The notes beneath the pieces were generated by a model, which was given only the letters and a program-made list of their open reading frames with translations, was not told the DNA's origin and made no database searches. Shown in pieces: positions 15,001 through 25,206 of a stretch of 64,000 nucleotides of DNA; position 1 is the first letter of the stretch, and each line of letters opens with the position of its first letter. This DNA is from Rhexocercosporidium sp. MPI-PUGE-AT-0058 (Eukaryota > Ascomycota > Leotiomycetes > Helotiales). The stretch is taken from positions 1,798,001 to 1,862,000 of the forward strand of contig JAGTJL010000015.1 of the NCBI GenBank assembly GCA_020746875.1, in the 5' to 3' direction. A program made the position numbers and the translations under genes.

Positions 15001-18000
15001 GTTATACTTTGGTAAGATGCGCTGATACGTGTGGTTTGAATCCCACTTTGAGTTCCACTCAAAATTTCACTTATTCTCATACTTCTACCCGTACTTTCAA
15101 TGCCAAAAGATGTTGCTCCGAGACTTGTATAGGCCATCGACGAGCTTCCGAATCCAGTGGCTACTTCGGATGTAGATGTCGGCCCTTCGTTGGTCCCTGT
15201 ATTGACATAGACAGAGTATATTCCAGACATAACGGAAGAAGACAGTAAGGATGCCGAGGTAGTGAATGATGTACCAAGGATCGACTGTGACATGGATACA
15301 CTTTGAGACATGCCCTCCGATGCGATTCGGCTCGATGACCTCGGAATGGTGGAGAAGCCACTGCTTTGGAAAGTAAAGATCAAACTCTGAGGCGATGATG
15401 TTGACTGGATCGGACCGCTTTCCGATGCATTTACACTTGCTGGTGTCGATGTTGGCAGTATCATGGTCTGCGTAACCGAAATAGTGGTTGTCAAACTGTT
15501 TTCCACAATCGTAACGGACACAATTGTCGTAGACACATATTGAGACTGCGTGGTGCTCACGAGAACCGTACTGAGTGATTCTGTCCGACTGACACTCGCA
15601 GAAGATGCCGATGCAGATAGTGAGGAGGACCGTTCTGAGAGTGAACTACTTGCTGATTGGAGCGAAGAAATTCTCGAGAGGACGCTGCTTGGAAGGGCGG
15701 AACTAATTGAAGTAGTGAGACTCTCTAGCGCAGAGGAGTATGAACTAGCAGATGAAGGTAGGGCGGAGATCAAGGACGGTAGTTGTGTCAGAGAAGAAGT
15801 CGCAGCGGGTGTGGTGAGAGCTGGGCTTGTAGGTCGGCTTTGAAACGATACCAAGGACGATGAAAGATCGGCCATCGAATTGCTGCCCGAGATAGTTGAG
15901 GACACTGTTGAAGCAAGGGTCGAAGGAAGGCTTGTAACCGGGGCTGTAAGAATTTGTAGACTGGACGAGTAATCACTCTGTAACGATGACAGTGGCCGTA
16001 GGGAAGAAGGTATCTCACTACTCACAGACGCTACACTATCTTGAAATGATACAAGAGAAGATAGTGAAGAAGTCTTCAATGAGGCCGACTTGCTCACAGA
16101 CTGTATAGAAGATATGACGGAAACCACGCGCGACGGCAAAGTCGTGATTGGGGTTGTGAGACTTTCAAGAATCGAAGAGTAGCCAATCTGCGAACCTGAC
16201 AGTGCCGACATTGAAGGCGACATCTGTGCCATTGAACTACCCGGCATACTCGAACCCTGTATTTGAGATGATGCTGCGGTTGCGGACTTGGATAGTGAGC
16301 CAAGGGACGACAGGTCTGATGCAATACTGCCTGGTAAACTCAAGGAGTAATATGCTGTAATACTGGATAGTTGCGACGAGTATGTACTTTGGCTTAACGC
16401 CACCGCTGTTAAAGAAGCGGAGATCTGTGCTGAGCGGCTCTCGATCATTATGCTGCTATGGATCTGAGAAGATACGACTGCAGATAGCGAAGACGAAGCC
16501 ACCAATACGGATTTACTTGCTGACTCAAGAGAAGATAAAGTAGTCACCATTGCATTTGGAACACTCGCCGAGAATGACGACGTGAGATCCTCCAAGCTAG
16601 ATGAATACTCGCTCTGGCTCGCCGATAGAGCAGAAAGGGAGGACAACATCTCAGCCATAGAGATACTGGGCAAAGTCGTAACAGACAAGCTTTGCGAACT
16701 CGCCAGAACGGAGAGCGAGGACGAAACCGACGATGCAGATTTGCTAGCTGATTCAAGAGACGATACTGTAGACTGAATACTACTGGGTAAAATCGCTGGG
16801 AATGTCGCAGTGAGGCTCTCCAAACTGGAGGAGTATTCGCTCTGACCCGCTGATAGGACGGACAGCGACGACGAAATCTCCGCCGAGGATGCACTGGAGC
16901 TAAACGCAGTCGTAAGCTGACTGGTGCTCTCAGGGCTTGAAGTCGCTGGAGCAGGCATAGAAGCACTTTGAGAAGATCCCAGCGCCGAGACGGACGCAGA
17001 TAGAGACTCGACCGAGGAGCTCACCAATTCAAGAGACGATATATTCGATGCGACTGAACTTGGGAGTGCAGATGCTAACGAAGCAGTGATACTCGATAGA
17101 AGAGAAGAGTACGAGCTCTGTGAGGATTCGAGAGCAGATAGCTTGGATGATACTTCGGCCATGGAACTTCTGAGTGATATGCCGGCTGAGATGGACATTG
17201 AGAAGCTGTAGGATAGGCTCTGGGATTCCGGCTCAGAAGACGCGGATGCCGACGATATGCTCGCTGAAAGACTGGCCGTGATCGAGGACATGAGGCTGCT
17301 GTAGGCGCGGCTTTGGCTTGAATATCCCGACACTGTGGAGGACGGCACGACGGGGTCCCAGAAGGTGCTGATCTCGGCGCTGTGAATGCTTTGGGTTGGG
17401 ACTGGAGTTGTAGCTTGTACCGTCGTGCTTGAAATCACGGGTGTTACCTGTCCAGCGCTTGGAAGTGGCGGCGCTTCTGACGTCGTTTGAAGCGGTGAGC
17501 CAACTGATGTTGAGATCACAAGTCCAGGGTTGGTACTTATCTCTAGGATCGGCGATGCCGCGATACCTGGTGTGGTGGCCGCGTTTGAGATAGATGGCGG
17601 AGCACTCGGGATTGGTGTCGACACTATAGTAGATGGAGTCGCAAACTGTGAGGTCGGCTCTGAGATTTGGGTAGAAGAAAAGACTGTGCTCGACCCAGGA
17701 TCAAAAACACTGGAGGTCGAGTATACGACAGTCTGGGGAGAAGAAACACCAGGTGTATTTTCTGCAGTCGACAAGGCCATAATCGTAGAAGACTCTGGTA
17801 GGACAGTAGATGAGATACCAGCTGAAGCCATGCTTGAAGCCAGGGATGACAGACTCTGGGCTTTCAAGCTCGATGTTTCAGAAGCCAGTGAAGATGATAC
17901 TGACGCCATAGACGATGATACCGAAGCCATGACTGAGCTATAGACGCTGCTTGCAGAAGCAGACCTCATAAAGGACACCGACAGAATTGTAGAAGATGCT

Positions 18001-21000
18001 CCAGAAACATTAACAGTGGAGCTCTGAAGAGAACTTCCGGAGAGTGATGCCGGACTTGTAGAATGTGCTTGGCTCATAGGTTGGCTTGTCTGGCTCACAA
18101 AGCTGCTTCGGTACGAGGTTGAGAATCCTGAGCGGCTCATGAAAAGACTTAAGAAACTGCTTGCAAAGCTCAATGTTGACTGTGCTGGAGATGTCGTGAC
18201 CACACTGTTCGCAGAGTTTCCTGCGGTTGATGTAAACAATGATCGTAGGTTGGACACAGATGCACTTCGCGATGAAATTTCAGCCGATTGCGAGAGACTT
18301 GCGCTTTCTGCTGCGGTTTCCAATGTTGACACCTGTAGATTAGTGGAGGAAGGATGGGTACTTGTACCTTGGTTAGTCGAGGCCACAGATGGGTCAATGA
18401 CACTTGTTGAAGATGTGGTCGCAAGCGATGAGGCTTGGGAAGAGGATGTCGGGAAGCTTGAATGCTCATAAGTAGATGCCCCACTTGCTATGAAGGTCGG
18501 AAGGTTGCTCATAGCAGAGCTCGAAGCCGAAAGGGATAAGAATAGAGATGATGTTTCAAGTTGCAAACTAGAGCTCAGTGTGTTGCGGACACTGATAACT
18601 GTTTCCGAGAAGGACAAGCTAGATGTCTCGAATACCGAAGTAGAAATTTGTCCACTACTGACACTAGAGACGAATCCTGCGAGAGAGTGGCTTGAAGTTC
18701 CGAGCGGCAGACTGGAGCTCTGAGTCTCACTGAAACTCGAACTTCTTGTCTCGGACTCCGAAACCGTCTGCGGAGCTGAAAGCGAAGATAGTATAGATTC
18801 GGAAATCGTGAAAGTGATGCTAGAACTAACTTCGCTGGTGCTATTGTGCGCAAGAGATAAGTTGGCACTGACAGTAATAGATGACATCGAGGACATGATA
18901 CTACTGTATACCGAGCTGTGACTAGAGTAGTCAGATATTTTAGACGATGGTTCGACAGGGTCCCAAAATGTTCTGGTCTCTGCTGTTTGAGCTGAGCCTG
19001 TTGATGCAGTGACAGCGGGAACTGGTGTGATCGTTGCGAGTCCGGCGGAGGCGAGAGTAGGCGACGGTTCTGCGGATGATGGAGACTGACCAGCGATTGT
19101 GGTTGATTCTGGGAGTACTGCAGAGGTTGATGGGATCGTCCGAGAGAAGGTAGATGTCTTGTAAGTGAAAATCGATGGCTTGGTCATAGTCAGGAAACCG
19201 GTTGTAGATGGTGTGGGTGAATTGACAACTTCTGTACTCGAGCCTGGAGGAACTGTTAGCAAATTCCACAGTTATATCTCCCATCAAAAGGCATCAGCAG
19301 TACCGCGTCCCAATCCACAAGCCATCAAACTTGCAAGGGTACTTGTATGAGGGGAGCAGCAGTAGCTTCATTTGTCGTCCCCAAAATATCCTGTCAGTCG
19401 CTCCTTGTGCGATAATGGTCCGATTGATATCGAGCAATAGCACATATTGGAGACCTAGATATTTGGTCCAATGGGCAAGGATTTCCTGGTGATATATGGC
19501 TGATCTAAAGAAGGGAATTGTGCCATTTTGGGGAATGGGGTGGGGAAGGTAACCCCAACGGACTTTTGTTGAGCATACCTAATGATTGAATAGTACTGGA
19601 AAGTCCAGATGCTAAGATCGATACCGGAGGAGAAGACAAAATAAAATTCTGGGATGGGCTCGAGGCAAATCCATACGACATTCCAGGGAGTTGGGTAGAA
19701 GTCGCGCCGAGTGACGAACCTTGTAGCGAATTTGTACCGGTGCTGGAAAGTGCCAAGATACCACTGTCCGACGTAGCAACAAATCGAACTGAGCTGTAAA
19801 TGGAACTGCTCAGCACAGCCAAGATTTCGCTGGTAGAAACTGGGATCGATCCGGTGAACGTGGATATGACACTTCCACTTGCCGTGCTACTCTCCTCAAT
19901 CATGGATGGAAATTGAGACGACCTGAAAATACCGCTTACTGATCTCGAACTCTCCGCCAACAAAGAACTTCTCGTATCGATAGTCGAGGCAACCTCTCCT
20001 GATGTTGAAATCGATGGAGAGATCATCTCGTAACCGCTCAACAAAGTCGTCAATGGAGTCATCGAATTAAAAGACAGACTCGAGCCAGAGACCTGGCTTG
20101 AAAGCGCAATGGCGGTGGTGGAGGTTATTCTCACGTAACTGCCACTCTGTGAACCTGTCGACATCGAAAGCGATTCGGAAAGCGTGGCTGTGGATATAAT
20201 ACTCGAAGAGATTACTCCAGAGGAAGAGTCTAGCAAGCCTGCAGAGATTACGAGCGACTCGGATAGCGCTACAGTTGACAGTTGCGTGCTTTCTAAACTT
20301 TTCGAGACCGTATCAAGCGATGATACTGATGGAATTGATGTGGTTGAAAGTGCTGATATCGTGGCAGAGTCTGAGGTGACTGTCGCCGAGAGGCTGGTTT
20401 CAGATAGTGAAAGCTGACTAGTGCTTCCTACAATCAAGAGTGAAGAGGATGCCACCATGGTTGAAAAATTTATATTCGAGGCGAAGGACTGTGAGAGACT
20501 GCTGACGGATAATCTCGTTTGGCTTTGGCTCTGATCCGTACGCTCCATAACAGAAATAGAAGAAGACAACACCGTGGCAGTAATACTCGTCGAAAAAAAC
20601 ATGTGCTGCGTTGAGGAGACATCCGATATCGAGAGGCTACTCACAGACCGCACAGTCTGACTCTGCAAAACGGTATCTATGGATGAATCCAAAGAGGTAG
20701 ATGCGTGGCTCCCACTGAGACTTAAAGTCGTAGAAGTAGCGCTCATAGACCTAGTTTGGCTCTCTAAGCTAGATCTCGAGGATCCGAAAAGGATACTCGT
20801 AGAACTCTCTTGCGGATCCCAGAACACCATCGTGACCGCCGCCCCAGTAGCTTGTGACATACTAGCTCTGACTGAAGAGGCCAGATTTGGAGGAGTCGTC
20901 CCCATGCCTGTCCCTGACCCAGGAAGGGTCGCAGGTGGCGGAGTCTGAGTTTGGATTCCTGTTCGTGACGTCTCTAGTAGCAACGAAGGAGAAGCAGTGG

Positions 21001-21346
21001 TTCCCTCTAATTCGCTCGTTGCCATGACATCGAGACTCGTACTGGCCGTCTCCCCGGGCTCCAAAGTCCGCCAAAAGATCTGAGTTGTGGTCGTTTGGCC
21101 ATTGCCTGCGAATGTGCTAATGATTCGGGAAGCGAAGGTATGTGAGGAAATTTGCGCTGTGATGGTCGACCTGCGTGGTCGAGAGATGATAACTTAGCAG
21201 AGAGCATGGACAGAGTGAAACTTGGGGTTCGCTTGGGATGGGGAATGGGGAACAGAGAGGAGAGGAGAGACTTACGCATAAAAAACAGTGAGTGTGAAAA
21301 GTAGATAGTAGAAGTAAAAGAACGAAGTCGCAACGCGTAAAATCAT
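1..21346 (-). CDS. Giant secreted Ser/Thr-rich mucin/adhesin-like protein, 5' part (at least 6,952 codons)
   Basis: Proposed exons on the minus strand: 21346-21276, 21170-19579, 19243-14955 and 14904-<1. Introns are 105, 335 and 50 nt; every join keeps frame and the coding length to base 1 is exactly 6,952 codons. Exon 1 encodes a signal peptide (MILRVATSFFYFYYLLFTLT..., predicted cut after FYA) and ends at a GTAAGT donor. The rest is dominated by Ser and Thr (26 of 60 residues are Ser in one sampled stretch), as in heavily O-mannosylated cell-wall mucins. In the last exon I read every triplet from 14904 to 1 and found no stop in 4,968 codons. It contains four [FY]WDP motifs, a tandem repeat of about 75 residues and one non-repetitive domain (2821-3246). 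The C-terminus (GPI anchor or wall domain?) lies outside the window. Start and introns 1 and 3 are well supported; intron 2 is less certain. It could still be two adjacent genes, but no stop or new start separates them. Exact function unknown. Confidence 0.83.
2821..3246 (-). other. Non-repetitive Cys-bounded domain inside the giant mucin-like protein
   Basis: Within the Ser-rich last exon, about 140 residues have ordinary globular composition. They begin at FVPVPKKSKRALERVFLILG, pass through DTCSDAVIF and GGFLSWDNLLFPGDNHAVFG, then a strand-like VVVVAYSGTVPQGY, and end at DDPTFIC. Two cysteines, one near each end, could form a disulfide. The layout (aromatic W-D/N segment, then a hydrophobic strand and PxGY/C) resembles, from memory, a domain found in Ser/Thr-rich fungal surface proteins (Pfam DUF7908 type). 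I am not certain of the family. It is the best candidate for a binding or folding unit in this protein. Confidence 0.55.
13180..20824 (-). repeat. Four dispersed [FY]WDP motif modules
   Basis: The tetrapeptide F/Y-W-D-P occurs four times in the giant protein: codons at 20810-20824 (FWDPQ), 18954-18968 (FWDPV), 17349-17363 (FWDPV) and 13180-13194 (YWDPV). The two central copies sit in a longer duplicated block, T-FWDPV-x-PSS followed by S-x-YSS[HQ]S and YSS[IL]MSS, and each is preceded by a Pro/Thr-rich stretch. Trp is otherwise rare in the protein, so the motif probably marks module boundaries. The span given runs from the first to the last copy. Confidence 0.7.
15610..17310 (-). repeat. Tandem ~70-95-residue protein repeats in the giant mucin-like protein
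   Basis: In the third exon the protein repeats a pattern of roughly 67-96 residues about seven or eight times. Each unit starts near [QS]-x-YSSxLxSLTA, continues through LPSSxxSxxSSLxSxSKSA and ends SSSLSxLxSSQ. Leu, Ile and Val recur at regular spacing in the Ser-rich background, unlike the looser Ser/Thr sequence on either side. Copies have diverged, so the array is old or under weak constraint. Boundaries are approximate because I aligned the units by eye. Confidence 0.75.
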
Positions 21347-22795
21347 CTTGTCTTGCTTTCTTAACTGTCAATGTGACAGCAAGAGAACAAGCCAGGAAGA
21401 CTCCTCCCTCCACCTCACTTCACTCCACTCCACGTCGGATCTCTTCCAGCGTTGTGCTGTGGTGAGCTTGGATGTTGTGTGCAACGAGTGTAACCAATTC
21501 GAACCGAAATGAAGATACTATCCGTATATCTAGCGAGCGTGTTTATAACAATAAAATGCGTGTGGAAGAGCGTAGAACGAGATCGCAGAACACGAGTGCT
21601 AGGGGAACAGGCAGAGGTAGCAAAAATCATCGGTCGAGGTTGGGATTGAGGGCTACTACAAGCGAGACCTGAGCATTCCCGTGCTTGGATTTGTCTCTGG
21701 GGGTGCGCTGTAGACCCATACCCTGCTGGATTGATGCGTTGAGACTGATGATGTTATGATGAATTCAGACGCATCGAATTAGATTTCTCCCAGCCATACC
21801 CAGTTCTACTAATGCGAATCCGTACGACCCAAAATACTTCTCAATATCAACACATCAACTAACTACCTTAACCTGATTTTTGTAAGTAATCACGAACGCG
21901 AACGCGAATATGAAACAATTAGCAAACGCCATCCAATGTTTAGGTGGATATCAATCGGCGGATAGGTTCGCAGCGAAAGAGGAATGCAAAGAAGTGGACG
22001 TATAAGTCACTTTATGGCGTGACTTGGGGCGAGGGGCACTCGATCTTGAGACACAGCTGGCACTCGCGAAAAGAGCTTACTCGGCAAGGGTGGAGGAGCT
22101 GCAGATATGGATGTGAAAAAAACATGCATATCAAAAATATATGATGGTAGCTTGAATAGAAAATCCCAGTTGGAGCAGGTCAAACCAAATCCTAGTTGAC
22201 CTGAAGGGAAGATTGTGCCCACTTGGGAATTTGTTTGCAGGGAAATTTGAGGAGGGGAGTTGTTTTCACTTTCACAGTCATGGAATGGGGTTGCTTGATC
22301 TTCATCTGACATTATGCTACAACAGTCCGTTTGCAACTGGTGTTGGTGTGCCTGACTGGCTGGCTGCCTTCTTATCCCAACGCCAGCACCCGCTAAAACC
22401 AGAAATGCAAAAAACGCTTGAGGCGACTGAAAATGTAGTGCGCCATCATTCCCTCAGTGACTGAGAGACGCAGTGGAAATTTTGTGATTTTACCAAAGCG
22501 AAAAAGCTTGGTCCCAGCATCTGATGTCCCGTGTTCGATGTACTTCTCTAGCGAAGCACCCGTTATCAACCAACAGAGGAGGGAATACAACCGAACCAAG
22601 GGTATCGGAAATATGGAGGTTCGAGTGACCGAGTGGGCTCGAATATCGTACAACCAGAGAGTTTGTCTGCTGCCGACTTCAAGCTCCAACCATGCCTGGT
22701 CCGTAGCTGTTTTGTCGCATGGGACCTCCCTGGAAGCCATGGCCTTGAGAGTTCTTGTCTTTGTCAGCTTTCATGTCATTCAAGTATATAGCAAA
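21347..22795. other. Intergenic, upstream of the giant gene and downstream of MED19
   Basis: About 1.45 kb between the start codon of the giant gene and the stop codon of MED19. Open frames here are short, lack family resemblance and look like chance. It should contain the giant gene's promoter and 5' leader and the MED19 3' UTR. I see no convincing TATA box or RNA gene. Confidence 0.6.
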
Positions 22796-23971
22796 TTATC
22801 CAACCTTCTTTGGACGCTTCCGCTTTCCACCATCTCCATCACCAGTCGAGTAGCCTGGGTCTTGATTGTCGTCATCAACGTAGCCCTCGCCGTAACCCTC
22901 AAAGCTCGAATCCCCATACGTGCGCTTCGTGGAGACTCTCTTGGGACGTTGGGCGTCAGCCTTGCTAGCCACCTTGCCAGGACGAGCGACCGCAGAATTT
23001 TGTGGGACAGGTGTTCTGGATCCATTTGGAACGCCCTTGGCAGACTCAACTGGTGCCGTTGGATTTCCACCCTCTCCAAGAACTGTAGGATTGAACATGT
23101 CCTTTGGTATCGGTCCCTTCGCCATGGTGAAGACTTTGTTACCGGCAGGTAGTAATGACTCGGGTATGCCTTTCTCGATTTCCTTCCCTTGTGTCCATTC
23201 TGCTTTCCAATCCTCATCTTGGTACTTCACTCTCCACATTAGCTCATACAACGTTCCGGGCGTGCCCTGCTCCTTCTTAACGGCATCAAACGAACCAACC
23301 AGCCCGTGGTCTTTGATGTGATTCTTGTATGTCTTGCGAAGCTTGACAGCCTTCGATCCATCGGGATTGGTTCTCGCGACTGTCTTTGCGATACCATACA
23401 GGTTATATCGCTCGAAGAGATCCTCACGAAGAGGTGCTTTTGTAACTCCTTCAGCGTTCTTAACTCCTTGAGCAGTGTGTGCTGCACATCAATTCCATGT
23501 TAACCAGGTACTTCATCAGATGAGGTGCAGGGAAGGTGAATGGAAGTTCTGGAATACAAAACCAGGGAAGTGGTAGATCATTGAGAATCGGGAAGTCTTA
23601 CGGGTCTTGCAGAGGTAGTATTTTTCGCCGACATCCAGATGGAGGTCATTGAGCGTAAGACTGTGTAGACTCTCAGGTTCCTCGACATGTACCTTCTTCT
23701 TCTGTTCTTGATCTCCTTGATCGTCCGAATCCCGCTTGCGCTTAAGGGACGAATCTTCATGAGTAGCCTCGAATGAGGTCTCAGCGTTGTTAGAGGACAT
23801 GCTGCCGTTGACGCTGCGAGCAGGCGTTGGCATGGAGTGGGTGTCTATGGGTGAGGTGACGTGCTTGGTTGGGAACTCAGCAGAGCTGGGAGATGTTTGA
23901 GACGGAGTTTCGGGGGTCCGAGGGAGATTAGAAGTCATTTCGTGGTGTAGATTCGAGTATGTCGAGGTCAT
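22796..23971 (-). CDS. MED19: Mediator complex subunit 19 (Rox3-type)
   Basis: Two exons, 23971-23602 and 23481-22796, with a 120-nt intron (GTAAGA donor, GTTAAC branch-like site, TGCAG acceptor); 351 residues. MED19/Rox3 is a head-module subunit of Mediator, which links activators to RNA polymerase II. The family core is visible: SLTLNDLHLDVGEKYYLCKT at the end of exon 1, then after splicing TPH and DLFERYNLYGIAKTVART followed by a basic KLRKTYKNHIKD segment. The N-terminus is Pro/Ser-rich and the C-terminus basic (KRKRPKKVG), as is usual for filamentous fungi. A second Met at residue 12 could be the true start. An alternative acceptor 5' of this one reads PFTFPAPHL but then hits a stop, so the chosen join is preferred. 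It shares a divergent upstream region with NOP4. Confidence 0.86.
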
Positions 23972-25206
23972 GAGATGTATGTTTTGATTGTATGTATGTT
24001 GTTACTGTATGGACAAAGCAGACGACGCCGTGAGCCGCCAAAGGTGAAAGACCGTGGGAGCTCAAGGAGCAGAGGTTTTGCAGATGCGCCGGCACCCGTC
24101 GTGGTCGTCGAGGATCCGAGTATGGTATGCGAGAGGCTATTCCGAGTCGTCGTTCGGGGCAGAGCGTCTGCTGGGTGGTTCTCGATGGGTGGGAGGGAGA
24201 TCGCAGGGTCGGGGCAGAGATCGGGTGAGCGACGGTCGCAGGACAGGGCAGGGCAGGGCGCAGCGCAGACCACGCCGTGAGTCTCCAGCTACCTATGTCG
24301 TATCCTCCTTCATGCAAGGTCCTCAGCGAGTAGCAATATCTCGAGGGGTACTCGGGTTCGTCGACGAAGAGTTCGCGATGCCGTCGGTGGTGGTGTTGAC
24401 GTTGAGTTGTCGTGGAGAAGCAGAGACGATCGGAGGCGCCGTCGTCTTTGACGATACGATCCAGCCATTGCAGCCGAGCCAGAAGCACGCTAGGGGAGTG
24501 GGGCGGGATCGGAGTCACGTGAATACGGAATCACCAAAAAAGCTGACAATAGAGCCGGAGTGGACGGTACAGTATAGTCAGTGTACGGCCCCCGGGCGAG
24601 AAGGATTTAAATAGAAAATAAAATAGATAAATCGATGCGATGCGGTTTATGACGACCATGCAGTACCAGTCCCTTGGGAATCCGATCCTGCTGTAGGTAC
24701 TCTGGTGGTGGTTCTACGTAGGGTAAGGTAGGTACCCCGGACCTGCTCTACTCCCGTTCCATGTCCATTTCCATCCCCATTTCCAGGACAGTCTTGGTCT
24801 TGAGCAGTCTCAGTCTCGGTCTCCTCCACCTCCGACTCACCTCAGTCTTGGCACTGGTACTGGCACTGGCACATAACCACTTTTACTATCAAGGTAATTA
24901 ATTCTATTGCTATCAACAGGCTTGATCTGAAGTAATTTAAATGCTTTTAGGTAAAAGTACTAATTTTGTATTCAACTAAATTTACCAGATATCACCAGAC
25001 TGCCCCTCTCCTCTCACGTTGAAATTTGAGGCGAATCAGACCATGTCGCGCTAATGATCGGCGCTAGGTCGCAAACAGAATAGCCCACATGCGATAAAAG
25101 TGAGCAAGCACCCAAAAGAAAAAAGTTCACATAGAGTACAGTGCTCTAGCAGCAGCCTCGAGGAGAACATATTCGAGAAATCCCACCCACCACCACCACA
25201 ACCAAA
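23972..25206. promoter_or_regulatory. Divergent intergenic region between MED19 and NOP4
   Basis: About 1.2 kb separating the start codons of two divergently transcribed housekeeping genes. Frames of up to 186-196 codons overlap on both strands, but they are GC-driven, mutually antisense and resemble no family, so I treat them as chance. A stretch near 24640-24880 is rich in GGTAC and GGAAATGG-like short repeats. No specific binding site can be assigned. Confidence 0.5.

Noticed and set aside
15009..15361. Short frames on both strands around 15.0-15.4 kb
   Set aside because: They overlap the long minus-strand coding exon in other phases and have random composition.
17..20948. Dozens of plus-strand frames of 60-160 codons rich in Asp, Glu and Val across 1-20950
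   Set aside because: They are antisense shadows of the Ser/Thr-rich minus-strand gene: Ser codons read backwards give Asp, Glu, Arg and stop codons. They lack shared starts, splice sites and family resemblance.
23928..24614. Overlapping frames of 101-196 codons on both strands upstream of MED19
   Set aside because: Mutually antisense, GC-driven, without recognisable domains; the region is best read as a divergent promoter.
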